Part shown: positions 36,573-45,184 of the stretch, in pieces
How positions within the stretch are numbered: position 1 is the first letter of the stretch
Layout: each line of letters starts with the position of its first letter
DNA from: an uncultured Paludibaculum sp.
GTDB taxonomy: Bacteria > Acidobacteriota > Terriglobia > Bryobacterales > Bryobacteraceae
Length of the DNA stretch: 64,000 bases
Direction: 5' to 3'
NCBI RefSeq assembly: GCF_963665245.1
Contig: NZ_OY762269.1
Span: 1,928,501 to 1,992,500, forward strand
Position numbers and translations under genes: made by a program
Notes under the pieces: generated by a model
Told to the model about the DNA's origin: nothing
What the model saw: only the letters and a program-made list of their open reading frames with translations
Database searches by the model: none

Positions 36573-37574
36573 ATGGCTATCAAGACTACTGTCGTGGGCA
36601 GCTACCCCATTCCGCACTGGCTGCCCGGCGACACCTCGCGCACCACGCTTCGTGACGCGATTCTCGTTGTGCTGAAAACCCAGGAACTGGCCGGCATCGA
36701 CGTCGTCGCGGACGGAGAATTGAATCGCTTCGACCCCGGTCACCCCGAGACGAACGGCATGATCGACTACTTCGTCTCCCAGATGGACGGCATCCGGACC
36801 CGCTTCTCCCTGGAGGACATCCAGGCCTTCCGGGCCGACGCGGGGCTCCTTTACCGGACCGATCCCGCCGGCATCGTCACCGGCCCCATTAGCGGCGGTA
36901 CTCTCAACCTGCCCCGCGACTTTGAGTTCACCCGCAAACTCACCACCCTGCCGATCAAGTTCACCTGCACTGGGCCGCACATGCTCACCAAGGTCCTGAC
37001 GGACCGGCATTACAAGTCCCGGCCCGACCTCTGCATGGCCATCGCCGACGTCCTACGCAAGCAGTTGACCACCGTCGACGCCGATATCGTGCAGCTCGAC
37101 GAGGCCAATATCAGTGGCCATCCTGAGGACGCCGAATGGGCTCTGCCCGCCCTCAACCACGTCCTGGAAGGCATCGCCGGGGTCCGCGCCCTCCACATCT
37201 GCTTCGGCAACTACGGCGGCCAAAGCGTACAGAAGGGCTTCTGGAAGAACCTGTTACCCTTCCTCAACGGCCTCCAGGTCGACCATCTCGTACTCGAGTT
37301 CGCCCGCCGCGGCTATGCCGAGATCGAACACTTCAAGGATCTCGATCCCCGCATCGGCATGGGGCTGGGTGTTGTCGACATCAAGGACAACGGCGTCGAA
37401 TCGCCCGACCTGATTGCCGAAAGAATCGAATTGGCCGCTGGCGTTCTCGGTCCCGAACGCCTCCACTATATCCACCCCGACTGTGGATTCTGGATGCTCC
37501 AGCGCAATGTCGCCGACCGTAAGATGGCGGCGTTGGTGGCTGGAAGGAATCTATACGAGGGGAGAGGTAAGTAG
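36573..37574 (+). CDS. MetE C-terminal-like (cobalamin-independent methionine synthase family) protein
   Basis: The 333-residue protein corresponds to the C-terminal catalytic barrel of MetE without the N-terminal half. It begins KTTVVGSYPIP, has GIDVVADGE, IQLDEANISG-like text (VQLDEANISG), and zinc-ligand regions LHICFGNYGG and YIHPDCGFWML. Such stand-alone proteins include core methionine synthases and other methyltransferases or lyases, so the exact methyl donor is unknown. It ends in a one-base overlap with the propeller-protein gene that follows. Confidence 0.85.
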   Translation: MAIKTTVVGSYPIPHWLPGDTSRTTLRDAILVVLKTQELAGIDVVADGELNRFDPGHPETNGMIDYFVSQMDGIRTRFSLEDIQAFRADAGLLYRTDPAGIVTGPISGGTLNLPRDFEFTRKLTTLPIKFTCTGPHMLTKVLTDRHYKSRPDLCMAIADVLRKQLTTVDADIVQLDEANISGHPEDAEWALPALNHVLEGIAGVRALHICFGNYGGQSVQKGFWKNLLPFLNGLQVDHLVLEFARRGYAEIEHFKDLDPRIGMGLGVVDIKDNGVESPDLIAERIELAAGVLGPERLHYIHPDCGFWMLQRNVADRKMAALVAGRNLYEGRGK

Positions 37575-38593
37575 TGAAGCATTGGTTCCTGATTCTGCCG
37601 CTGACCGCGGCATTGCTCCCGGGGCAGAACCCGCCTCAAGGTAGCCACCTGTCGAACCTGAAGCAATTGACCAAAGGCGGACAGAACGCCGAGGCCTACT
37701 GGGCGCCCGACGGCAAACGCATCATTTTCCAGACGACGCGCGAGCCCTACGGCTGCGATCAGATCTTCATGATGAACGCCGACGGTTCCAACCAGCACCT
37801 AGTGTCCACCGGGAAGGGGCGCACCACCTGCGCCTACTTTCTCAAGGACAACCGTCACATCGTTTATGCCTCCACCCATGAGGCGGCGGAGGCCTGTCCC
37901 GCCCCGCCGGACCGCAGTAAAGGCTATCTCTGGGGCGTCTTTCCCGGCTATGACATCTATCTTGCTGATGACACAGGGAAAATCCAAAAGAAACTGACCA
38001 CCGCCCCCGGCTACGACGCCGAGGCGACAGTGAACTTCCAGCAGAACAAGATCATCTACACCTCCCTCGCCTCTGGCGACCTCGAGCTCTGGCAGATGAA
38101 ACCGGATGGCTCCGGCAAGAAGCAGATCACAAAACGAGAGGGCTACGACGGCGGCGCCGTCTTCTCTCACGACGGTAAACAGATCGTCTGGCGAGCCACC
38201 GATCCGGACAATCCCAAAGTGATGGCCCGCTATAAGGAACTACTCCAGGAGAACCTCACCGAGCCGATGAAGATGGAACTCTTCGTCTCCGATGCCGACG
38301 GCAGGAACGTCCGTCAGCTCACCAAGTTCGGCTGCGCCTCCTTTGCGCCCACCTTCACCCCGGACGGCAAGCAGATCCTGTTCTCGTCCAACAAACACAA
38401 CTGCGACGGCCGGCGTTTCGAGCTCTACAAGATCAACACCAACGGAACCGGCCTGGAGCAGGTGACCTACTTCGGCGGCTTTACCTCCTTCCCGGAGTTC
38501 GCGCCTGACGGCAAGACCCTCGTCTTCGCCACCGACTACCAGACCACCCAGCGCTATGAGTTCAACATCTGGACGGCGACCTGGAAAGACTAG
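37574..38593 (+). CDS. Exported TolB-like/PD40 beta-propeller protein
   Basis: A 339-residue protein with a short signal peptide (HWFLILPLTAALLPGQ) and several PD40 repeats: AYWAPDGKRIIFQT, IFMMNADGSN, FSHDGKQIVW, FTPDGKQILFSS and FAPDGKTLVFATD. Such propellers bind partners in the periplasm or act as sensors, and no catalytic residues are evident. The GTG start is preceded by GGGGAGAGG and overlaps the stop of the MetE-like gene by one base, so they are coupled. The functional link between the two is not obvious. Confidence 0.87.
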   Translation: MKHWFLILPLTAALLPGQNPPQGSHLSNLKQLTKGGQNAEAYWAPDGKRIIFQTTREPYGCDQIFMMNADGSNQHLVSTGKGRTTCAYFLKDNRHIVYASTHEAAEACPAPPDRSKGYLWGVFPGYDIYLADDTGKIQKKLTTAPGYDAEATVNFQQNKIIYTSLASGDLELWQMKPDGSGKKQITKREGYDGGAVFSHDGKQIVWRATDPDNPKVMARYKELLQENLTEPMKMELFVSDADGRNVRQLTKFGCASFAPTFTPDGKQILFSSNKHNCDGRRFELYKINTNGTGLEQVTYFGGFTSFPEFAPDGKTLVFATDYQTTQRYEFNIWTATWKD

Positions 38594-38632
38594 GGCTTTC
38601 TCGCTTTGATAGACTTTCGGCAGCCACAACTT

Positions 38633-39475
38633 ATGAAACGTAGAACCATCCTCTCGCTCGCCGGAGTGGCGCCGGCCGCGTGGTCGGCGACCCAGGTACC
38701 CACTCCAAAGCCCAAGAACTGGCGCACCTCTCCTTTGGGCTACACCGACACGCCGGTCCTGCCCGGGCAACCCTGGAAGGTCCACGACATCGCCCGTCCA
38801 CGCCCGTCCGTCGTCACCCCGGGACCTCGGCCCGGTGACCCGCCGTCCGACGCCATTGTGCTCTTCGGTGGCAAGGACCTCTCCGCCTGGTATCAGATGG
38901 GGAAGGGTGCCAACAAGGGCAAGCAGGTGCCCGCCAAATGGAAGGTCGAAACCGGTTTCGTCGAATGCGTCGGTGGCACCGGCGACCTGATCTCCAAGGA
39001 AAAGTTCGGCGACGCGCAGTATCACATTGAATGGAGCGCGCCCACCGAAATTGACGGCGACTCCCAATGGCGCGGCAACTCCGGCATCCTCGTCATGAGC
39101 CGCTACGAGATCCAGGTGCTGGACTCCTGGGACAACCCCACCTACGCCGACGGGCAGGCCGGGGCCATCTACGGCCAGTGGCCGCCGCTCGTGAACCCTG
39201 TCCGCAAGCCCGGCGAATGGAACACCTACGATCTCTTCTGGGAAGCACCCAAGTTCGAGGGCAGCCGTCTGGTGAAACCGGCGTTCGTTACGCTGATGTT
39301 CAACGGGGTGATGGTCCATCATCATAAGGAAGTGATCGGACAGATGGCCCACCGGACCATCCGGCCCTACGAACCGCATGCGGCCGAAGAGCCGTTGTCC
39401 ATCCAGGACCACGACACCAAACCGCGATTCCGCAACATCTGGGTCCGCAAATTGAAGCCGTACGACTCGAAGTAG
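38633..39475 (+). CDS. Secreted DUF1080 protein with Tat-like leader
   Basis: From the ATG at 38633 it has 280 residues beginning MKRRTILSLAGVAPAAWSA, a twin-arginine-like leader. The DUF1080 domain follows: SDAIVLFGGKDLSAWYQ, KWKVETGFVECVG, NSGILVMSRYEIQVLDSW, and ADGQAGAIYGQWPPLVN. It is a paralogue of the protein at 17981-18811 with the same order of blocks and the same end (RNIWVRKL). A TTG at 38606 is a less likely start. It lies 39 bases after the propeller gene and 16 before msrA, so the genes may form one transcript. Confidence 0.87.
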   Translation: MKRRTILSLAGVAPAAWSATQVPTPKPKNWRTSPLGYTDTPVLPGQPWKVHDIARPRPSVVTPGPRPGDPPSDAIVLFGGKDLSAWYQMGKGANKGKQVPAKWKVETGFVECVGGTGDLISKEKFGDAQYHIEWSAPTEIDGDSQWRGNSGILVMSRYEIQVLDSWDNPTYADGQAGAIYGQWPPLVNPVRKPGEWNTYDLFWEAPKFEGSRLVKPAFVTLMFNGVMVHHHKEVIGQMAHRTIRPYEPHAAEEPLSIQDHDTKPRFRNIWVRKLKPYDSK

Positions 39476-39491
39476 CCCTAACGGAGGCGCC

Positions 39492-40043
39492 ATGAGCCTG
39501 GACACAAACACCGAAACGGCCACCCTGGCCGGTGGTTGTTTTTGGTGCCTGGAAGCCGTGTATCTCCAGATGCGCGGTGTGATTTCCGTCACCTCGGGCT
39601 ACATGGGCGGAGCGAATGCCGACCCCAGCTACGAAGAGGTCTGCTCCGGGACGACGGGCCACGCCGAAGTGGCGCAGCTCGTCTTCGACCCGAACATATC
39701 GTCATATCGCGATATCCTCGAAGTCTTCTTCGCAATCCACGACCCCACCACTCTCAACCGGCAGGGTAACGACGTCGGCACGCAATACCGCTCGGCCATC
39801 TTCTTCCATTCATCGCAGCAGGAGGCCGACGCCCGCGGCCTCATTGCTGAGTTGACCGCCGGCAAGGCCTTCGAAGATCCCATCGTGACCGAGGTGACGC
39901 CGGCCGTTCAGTTCTGGCCGGCCGAGGGCTACCACCAGAACTACCTCGCCAATCATCCCTGGCAGCCTTACTGCACGTTTGTCGTCTCGCCGAAGGTGGC
40001 TAAGTTCCGCAAGAAGTTCGCGACTCTGTTGAAAAGCTCCTAA
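39492..40043 (+). CDS. msrA: Peptide methionine sulfoxide reductase MsrA
   Basis: Reduces methionine-S-sulfoxide in proteins. The active-site motif GGCFWCLEAVY (Cys16) is complete, followed by GYMGG, GHAEVAQL, FFAIHDPTTLNRQGNDVGTQYRS and GYHQNYL. It has 183 residues, normal for a single-domain MsrA without an MsrB fusion. GGAGG precedes the ATG. The stop overlaps the convergent GH5 gene by four bases. Confidence 0.96.
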   Translation: MSLDTNTETATLAGGCFWCLEAVYLQMRGVISVTSGYMGGANADPSYEEVCSGTTGHAEVAQLVFDPNISSYRDILEVFFAIHDPTTLNRQGNDVGTQYRSAIFFHSSQQEADARGLIAELTAGKAFEDPIVTEVTPAVQFWPAEGYHQNYLANHPWQPYCTFVVSPKVAKFRKKFATLLKSS

Positions 40044-41023
40044 GCCTGTCGGGCCCTCAACCGCGCCAGTTGGGGCCGGTGAACCGCACAGTCGTCGGGC
40101 GGTTGGATCCCAATCGGGTAGTCTTCCCACCACTCGCCGGCAGCCCAGTAGAAGGCGTCCATCCCGGCCTGTTCCACGGCGTCCAGAAAGCCGTCCATCA
40201 CAGGTAGCCATCGAGGGTCGGCGTGCGGGATCCCAAACTCGCCCAGTACCCCGCTTACCCCGTTGTTGCGGCACCACTCGATGAACGGCGCCACTCTGCG
40301 CCGCCCCACGGTGGCCAGATCGCGGTCACCGGCGGCTTCTTCGTCATACGAGATCTCGTAGCGGCCGCTCCGGTTGCCATCGAAGTAACAGTGGGCCTCG
40401 TAGATCACGTTGCCAGCCGGATCCTTGATCCATGCCCGGCGTCCATTCCGTTTCTTCCACCACTCCGCGCCCGACCAGCCATCGCCCGGCACCAGAATCG
40501 GCTTGGTGTCACCCGTGGTCCGGATCGCATCCACTACGCACTGCGAGATCTGCTTCCAGTCCGAGCCGCCAAGGTCGTGCGGTTCGTTGATCAGGTCGTA
40601 CGCCCACACCGCGCCGTGCCCACTGAACTCGCGTACGAATCGAACCCAAAGGTCCGCCAGATCGAAGCGGCTGACCGGGATGCGGCCGTGCCCATCGACT
40701 TGGTCGATGATCCACTCTGTGAAACCGTCCGCGCCACGCACCCGGTACCGCGCGAAATTGTGCGGCTCAAAGGCCAGTTCGAGCCCGGCCGCGGCGGTTC
40801 GTTCCACTGTCAGGTGAAGCTGTTCGAGATACGCCGGGTCCAGAGGGCCGCTGGGTTCTGGTTGCAGTCGTTCCCAAAGAAAAGGCACCCTGAGTCTCGA
40901 AAATCCCTGCGCAGCCCAATAGTCGAGACTCCTCTGGCTGGGGAAGACATAGTCCCGCCCCGGTACGCCCGGCAGGTTGTTTTCTCCCCACTCGGCTCCC
41001 GATAAGTTGACGCCGATCCTCAC
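40040..41023 (-). CDS. GH5-family glycoside hydrolase (cellulase-like)
   Basis: A 327-residue clan GH-A enzyme with the acid/base in AYDLINEPHDL (Glu147) and the nucleophile in SGVLGEFGIP (Glu262). It also has RLRVPFLWERLQP, the conserved PHNF segment and FYWAAGEWW near the end. There is no signal peptide, so it may act in the cytosol on imported oligosaccharides, or the leader is absent. The exact beta-glycan substrate is not predictable. The GTG start overlaps the stop of the upstream DUF6526-like gene (GTGA), implying coupling. Confidence 0.9.
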   Translation of the reverse strand: MRIGVNLSGAEWGENNLPGVPGRDYVFPSQRSLDYWAAQGFSRLRVPFLWERLQPEPSGPLDPAYLEQLHLTVERTAAAGLELAFEPHNFARYRVRGADGFTEWIIDQVDGHGRIPVSRFDLADLWVRFVREFSGHGAVWAYDLINEPHDLGGSDWKQISQCVVDAIRTTGDTKPILVPGDGWSGAEWWKKRNGRRAWIKDPAGNVIYEAHCYFDGNRSGRYEISYDEEAAGDRDLATVGRRRVAPFIEWCRNNGVSGVLGEFGIPHADPRWLPVMDGFLDAVEQAGMDAFYWAAGEWWEDYPIGIQPPDDCAVHRPQLARLRARQA

Positions 41024-41454
41024 ACCCGGTAGTTGTCGGCCTTCCAGTTCTTGATCGCCTTCTTGATCTCGTCCTGGGTCATGCCTTTGTCCGCTGCCCG
41101 CTGGGCCAGTTCGACAAACTCGGCGTCGGGCGCGAAGCGCAAACCAACGATCTGCAGCGGCACAAGCCGTGGATCCAGCAGTTTGCCGGTCAGCACGAAG
41201 TGCCGGAGATTCTCTTCCGCGCGTATGGCTCGGTCCTGTGCCTTCAGTGCGAAGACCCGGGCAAACAGCGTGGTCAGTATCATGCTGAGATTCATCACCA
41301 GGATCAGCGCCGCACTGTACAGGCGTTGGTGATCACCCATCGACTTCCAAAGATTCACGCACGATCCAATCAGCGTGAGCAGCAGCAGCCCGAAAAGCAC
41401 GAAGTGGTACAACGGCACGTACTGCGCATGTTTGGCGTAGCTCTGTTCCTGCAA
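41020..41454 (-). CDS. DUF6526-like small membrane protein
   Basis: The TTG at 41454 follows AGAGGAG at a normal spacing and gives 144 residues starting LQEQSYAKHAQYVPLYHF. In-frame GTG codons at 41475 and 41496 are alternatives. Two membrane spans (LFGLLLLTLIGSC and LILVMNLSMILTTLF) are followed by a soluble tail (LRHFVLTGKLLDPRLVPLQIVGLRFAPDAEF). The NYxxHAxYVPLYH-type start fits a small conserved family of unknown role. It is translationally coupled to the GH5 gene. Confidence 0.72.
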   Translation of the reverse strand: MQEQSYAKHAQYVPLYHFVLFGLLLLTLIGSCVNLWKSMGDHQRLYSAALILVMNLSMILTTLFARVFALKAQDRAIRAEENLRHFVLTGKLLDPRLVPLQIVGLRFAPDAEFVELAQRAADKGMTQDEIKKAIKNWKADNYRV

Positions 41455-41508
41455 GATGGCATCTCCTCTTTCCACGGTTGATCTCCAGGATCGCACGGCG
41501 CGACTTGC

Positions 41509-42222
41509 CTAGTGCTTGGCTGCCTTCTTGCTGTGCATGCGCTGCTTGATGTCGGGCCAGAATTCCTTCAACACGTTCGAGATGGCATCCGTCCCGATCT
41601 GCAAGGCCAGCTTCGAGAAGTTCGACGAATAGTCGCGGCTTTCCGGATAGTACAAGTTGGAGATAGCCACCGAGGCGCCGTTGCCGAGGAGCTCCGAGAA
41701 GTTGAACCGGCTGCCGCCGGCGTCGGTCTTCGTGACCACCACGCGAGTCACCGCGTAGAAGAATCTCTGCTTCCCGGTCTTCCCATTCTGGCCCTGCATG
41801 AAGTATCGCGGGTCTTCCTTGAACAGGCTGGGAAACGCCGCCTCGGTCATGAAGTTGCCGATGATGGTGTCGCCCAGGGACCGGACATACCGGTTGCCGA
41901 ATCCCTTGGCACCCTGACCGAAGGACGGATTCGAGTTCTGCAGGTGGGCCAGGCCAGCATAAAAGCCAGCCAACAGGAATACCGGCTTGTCGAAGGAGTC
42001 CTTCGCCCCGATAACGAACTTTTGCTTCGTCGTGATGGGCTCAAACGGGGCGTTGCCGTCCGCCACGCGGTAGTTGGGCAAAACGCCGAACGCGCGCTTG
42101 TCGATCTCAGCGGCCGGTGCGGCGGGCGCCTCGGCCGGTGCGTTGTTCTCCTGCGCCCGCGCCGTCACGCACATCGCCACGGTGAATATACACAATGCTG
42201 CTGTCTTGCGAATAAAGACCAT
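41509..42222 (-). CDS. Exported hypothetical protein
   Basis: The 237-residue product has a signal peptide (MVFIRKTAALCIFTVAMCVTARA), an Ala/Pro-rich linker (NAPAEAPAAPAAE), then a domain with FGVLPNYRVADGNAPFEPIT, FLLAGFYAGLAHLQN and DTIIGNFMTEAAFPSLFKEDPRYF. I recall similar exported proteins in Acidobacteria, but no function is known to me. It may be associated with the outer membrane. The long open frame upstream of 42222 is antisense to the molybdenum-hydroxylase gene and is not protein-like. Confidence 0.78.
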   Translation of the reverse strand: MVFIRKTAALCIFTVAMCVTARAQENNAPAEAPAAPAAEIDKRAFGVLPNYRVADGNAPFEPITTKQKFVIGAKDSFDKPVFLLAGFYAGLAHLQNSNPSFGQGAKGFGNRYVRSLGDTIIGNFMTEAAFPSLFKEDPRYFMQGQNGKTGKQRFFYAVTRVVVTKTDAGGSRFNFSELLGNGASVAISNLYYPESRDYSSNFSKLALQIGTDAISNVLKEFWPDIKQRMHSKKAAKH

Positions 42223-42325
42223 TCCTATTCCTTGTATTCCCGGCGGATGTATCCGCGCCCAGCGCCCACTCCTGGCATCAGCAGGACTGCACGTGTGGGC
42301 GAACCCCTTGGTGCGACCGGTTACA

Positions 42326-42341
42326 TACCGTATTGACCGTA
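42326..42341. promoter_or_regulatory. Direct repeat ACCGTAT-TG-ACCGTAT in a divergent promoter region
   Basis: Two copies of ACCGTAT separated by TG lie in the 249-base gap between the exported hypothetical gene (minus) and the molybdenum-hydroxylase small subunit (plus). A TTGACC at 42333-42338 overlaps it and could be a -35 element for the plus-strand operon. The site could bind a regulator, but no regulator gene is adjacent. Confidence 0.25.
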
Positions 42342-42471
42342 TCTTCCGATTTTCACCTGTAAACATAGGGATACCCGTCCGTTTCTTCCTTTGGATAGGC
42401 AGTCTTTTGGGGTTTGCATTGGCCTCCGGGCGTGCCACCATGAGAACAACCAGACGAGGAGGTGCTGAAAG

Positions 42472-42957
42472 ATGCCGGCCTTCAAGTTCACCCTGAACGG
42501 CAAGGCGCAACGCATCGAGACTGAGGCGGACCGGCCGCTGCTCGAAGTGCTGCGCGAGGATCTGGGACTCATCGGAGTCCGCTACGGCTGCGGCGAAGGC
42601 CAGTGCCGCGCCTGTACGGTGCTGCTGGATGGAAAGCCCGTTCCGTCCTGCGTCACGCCGGTGCGGCTGGCGGAAGGCAAGTCCGTCCTGACCGTGGAGG
42701 GTCTCGCCGTGAACGGCAAGCTCCACCCCGTCCAGGAGGCGTTCCTCGAAGAAGGCGCTCTGCAGTGCGGCTACTGTACCTCCGGCATGATGCTCACCGC
42801 CGTGGCGCTGCTGAAGACGACACCGCAACCCACTGAGCAGCAGGTCGCGGAGGGCATGAACAACAACCTCTGCCGCTGCTGCTGCTACCCCAGCATCGTC
42901 ACCGCCGTCCGGCTGGCTGCGAGGTTGACCACGCAAGGAGGCCACCATGCCGGATAA
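42472..42957 (+). CDS. Molybdenum hydroxylase small [2Fe-2S] subunit (IorA/CoxS-like)
   Basis: The 161-residue protein carries two iron-sulfur clusters that pass electrons from the molybdenum site. The plant-ferredoxin cluster is in GCGEGQCRACTVLLDG. The second, helical cluster uses CGYCTSGMM and the late LCRCCCYPSI. That last motif is normally CRCGTY, and here two extra cysteines follow CRC, which is odd. GGAGG precedes the ATG. It overlaps the large subunit gene by 11 bases. No FAD subunit gene follows, as in isoquinoline 1-oxidoreductase-type enzymes. Confidence 0.92.
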   Translation: MPAFKFTLNGKAQRIETEADRPLLEVLREDLGLIGVRYGCGEGQCRACTVLLDGKPVPSCVTPVRLAEGKSVLTVEGLAVNGKLHPVQEAFLEEGALQCGYCTSGMMLTAVALLKTTPQPTEQQVAEGMNNNLCRCCCYPSIVTAVRLAARLTTQGGHHAG

Positions 42958-45091
42958 CTGGATCGCCTCCGCCGAGCCGGAACGCTACGAACTGCGGGAA
43001 CCGGTCCGCTACGAATTTCACTGCGACCGCCGGGTCTTCCTCCAATGTGCCGGCGCAGGCCTACTCATCAGTGTGTTTGCACGTACCCTCGAAGCCCAGC
43101 GCGGGGCGACGCCAGCTTCTACAGCGGGCCGCATCCACCTGGGCGAAGACGGCTTCGTGACTGTGCTGTCGGGCAAGGTGGAAGAAGGGCAGGGACCCCG
43201 GACCGAGTTCGCGGCCGCCACGGCGGAAGAACTGCGCCTGCCCGTCGACAAAGTCCGCGTGGTGCTCGCCGATACGCAACTGGTGCCGAACGATTGGCTC
43301 ACCGCCGGCAGCCGCTCGACGCCCGTCACGGTTCCGTTGGTGCGCCGCGCCGCCGCTGAAGCCCGCGCTCTCCTGCTAGCCACGGCGGCCGAGCGCTGGA
43401 AGGTCGACGGATCCAAGCTCCAGATCCACGCCGGTATGGTGAAGAGCCCCGATGGCAAGCAGACGCTGGGCTATGCCGACCTGGCCAGATCCGGCGGCGA
43501 TGCCGGCGGGAAGGTCCCGGAACTGACGCCGCCCGCAAGCTGGAAGACGCTGGGCCAACCGCTGGTGCGTGTGAATGCACGCGACATCATCACCGGCGCA
43601 CACGCCTATCCCTCCGGGATCCGGCGGCCCGGCATGCTCCACGGCTGTGTACTACGTCCGCCTTCCTATGGCGCGACCTTGGATTCCGTCGACCTGAACG
43701 CCGCGAAGCAGATGCCCGGTGTCGTGGCCGTTCGCGACGGCGAGTTCATTGCCTGCGCCGCCCCCACCTCCTACGCCGCTCGCAAGGCCGTGGCCGCCCT
43801 GGCGGCCAATGCCAGGTGGCAGACCAAGCCGCAAATCTCCAGCGACGAGCTGTACACGCATCTGAAGAAGCCGGCCGGAGACCGTCAGCCGCAGGTGCAG
43901 GAGCACGGATCCGTGCAGGCTGGCCTGCAGCAGGCAAAGAAGAAGCTCAGCGCGTCCTACCAGATTCCCTACGTGGCGCATTCCCCGATGGAGCCCCGCA
44001 CCGCTGTAGCGGAGTGGACGAATGGCAGCCTGACGGTCTGGACCGGCACCTCGAACCCCTTCGATGTGCGGGACGAACTGGCGCAGGCCTTCCACATCGA
44101 CTCGTCGAAAGTGCGCGTCATCGTGCCGGACTTCGGCGGCGGCTTCGGCGGCAAGCATACCGGCGAAGCGGCGCTCGAAGCAGCACGTCTGGCCAAGGAG
44201 GCGGGCAAGCCGGTGTCGCTGCGCTGGACCCGTGCCGAAGAGTTCATGTGGGGCTACTTCCGCCCGGCCGGCGTGATCGACATCGAGGCCGGCCTTGACG
44301 AGAAGGGAACGTTGATCGGCTGGGATTTCACGAACTACAACTCCGGCCCATCGGCCATCGGGTCGCCGTACAGGCTGCCGAATAGCCGCACCCGGTTCGT
44401 CTACTCCGATCAACCCCTGCGCGCGGGTTCGTATCGTGGATTGGCGGCGACGGCCAACAACTTCGCTCGCGAGAGCTTCATGGATGAGCTCGCCACGGCG
44501 GCATCCATGGACCCGCTGGAGTTCCGCCTCGCCCACCTGGAGCCGGGCCGCCTGCGCGATGTGCTGGTGGCCGCGGCGGAGCGCTTCGGTTGGCAGAAGC
44601 GGTGCAAGGAATCGAAGCCGAACACCGGCATCGGGCTGGCCTGCGGTACGGAGAAGGGCTCTTACGTAGCGGCGTGCGCGGAGGTGGAACTCGACCGCGC
44701 GACCGGCGTCCCCCGCCTGGTCGAGATCTGCGAAGCCTTCGAGTGCGGCCCCGTGCTGAACCCCAAGAACCTGCGGCTGCAGGTGGAGGGGTGCATTCTG
44801 ATGGGCCTCGGCGCGGCCCTGCGGGAAGAGATCCTGTTCGAGAACGGGCGGCTGAAGAACGGCAGCTTCGCCAAGTACCGCGTGCCACGCTTCAAAGACA
44901 CGCCGAAGATCGACGTCCTACTCGTGGATCGCAAGGACCTGGAACCGGCCGGCGCGGGTGAGACGCCCATCATGGCTGTGGCTCCGGCGATGGCCAATGC
45001 GATCTTCGCGATCACCGGCGAGCGGCTCCATGCGCTGCCGCTGCGAGCCAAGGCGGGCAAAGCCGACAGCGGCTCAGCCTCTGTCCGTTGA
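42947..45091 (+). CDS. Molybdenum hydroxylase large (molybdopterin-binding) subunit, IorB-like
   Basis: A 714-residue xanthine-oxidase-family catalytic subunit. It has an N-terminal segment with CDRRVFLQCAGAGLLISVFA, a twin-arginine-like export signal set about 25 residues in. VEEGQGPRTEFAAATAEEL and VLADTQLVPNDWLTAGSRST match the IorB type. FGGGFGGKHTGEAALEAARLA is the cofactor-binding motif. The catalytic glutamate is in GAGETPIMAVAPAMANAIF near the C-terminus. The enzyme probably hydroxylates an N-heterocycle or aldehyde in the periplasm, and the substrate is unknown. It partners with the small subunit just upstream. Confidence 0.92.
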   Translation: MPDNWIASAEPERYELREPVRYEFHCDRRVFLQCAGAGLLISVFARTLEAQRGATPASTAGRIHLGEDGFVTVLSGKVEEGQGPRTEFAAATAEELRLPVDKVRVVLADTQLVPNDWLTAGSRSTPVTVPLVRRAAAEARALLLATAAERWKVDGSKLQIHAGMVKSPDGKQTLGYADLARSGGDAGGKVPELTPPASWKTLGQPLVRVNARDIITGAHAYPSGIRRPGMLHGCVLRPPSYGATLDSVDLNAAKQMPGVVAVRDGEFIACAAPTSYAARKAVAALAANARWQTKPQISSDELYTHLKKPAGDRQPQVQEHGSVQAGLQQAKKKLSASYQIPYVAHSPMEPRTAVAEWTNGSLTVWTGTSNPFDVRDELAQAFHIDSSKVRVIVPDFGGGFGGKHTGEAALEAARLAKEAGKPVSLRWTRAEEFMWGYFRPAGVIDIEAGLDEKGTLIGWDFTNYNSGPSAIGSPYRLPNSRTRFVYSDQPLRAGSYRGLAATANNFARESFMDELATAASMDPLEFRLAHLEPGRLRDVLVAAAERFGWQKRCKESKPNTGIGLACGTEKGSYVAACAEVELDRATGVPRLVEICEAFECGPVLNPKNLRLQVEGCILMGLGAALREEILFENGRLKNGSFAKYRVPRFKDTPKIDVLLVDRKDLEPAGAGETPIMAVAPAMANAIFAITGERLHALPLRAKAGKADSGSASVR

Positions 45092-45106
45092 GGCCGCGAC
45101 TTCCTC

Positions 45107-45112
45107 TATAAT
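45107..45112 (+). promoter_or_regulatory. Candidate -10 box of the transglutaminase/ATP-grasp operon
   Basis: A perfect TATAAT lies 73 bases before the ATG at 45185 and 16 bases after the stop of the molybdenum hydroxylase gene. There is no good -35 match at 16-18 bases. It would separate the two operons transcriptionally. Confidence 0.35.
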
Positions 45113-45184
45113 TTGGATCTGGCCGGATTGGCTTACTCCCTCCACGTGGCAGGGGCCTTGGGATGCATAGGGGAAGGGGTACGC

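Noticed and set aside
42223..42948. Upstream extension of the minus-strand exported-protein frame
   Set aside because: It lies opposite the molybdenum hydroxylase small subunit and carries no protein-like motif; the signal peptide at 42222 fixes the start.
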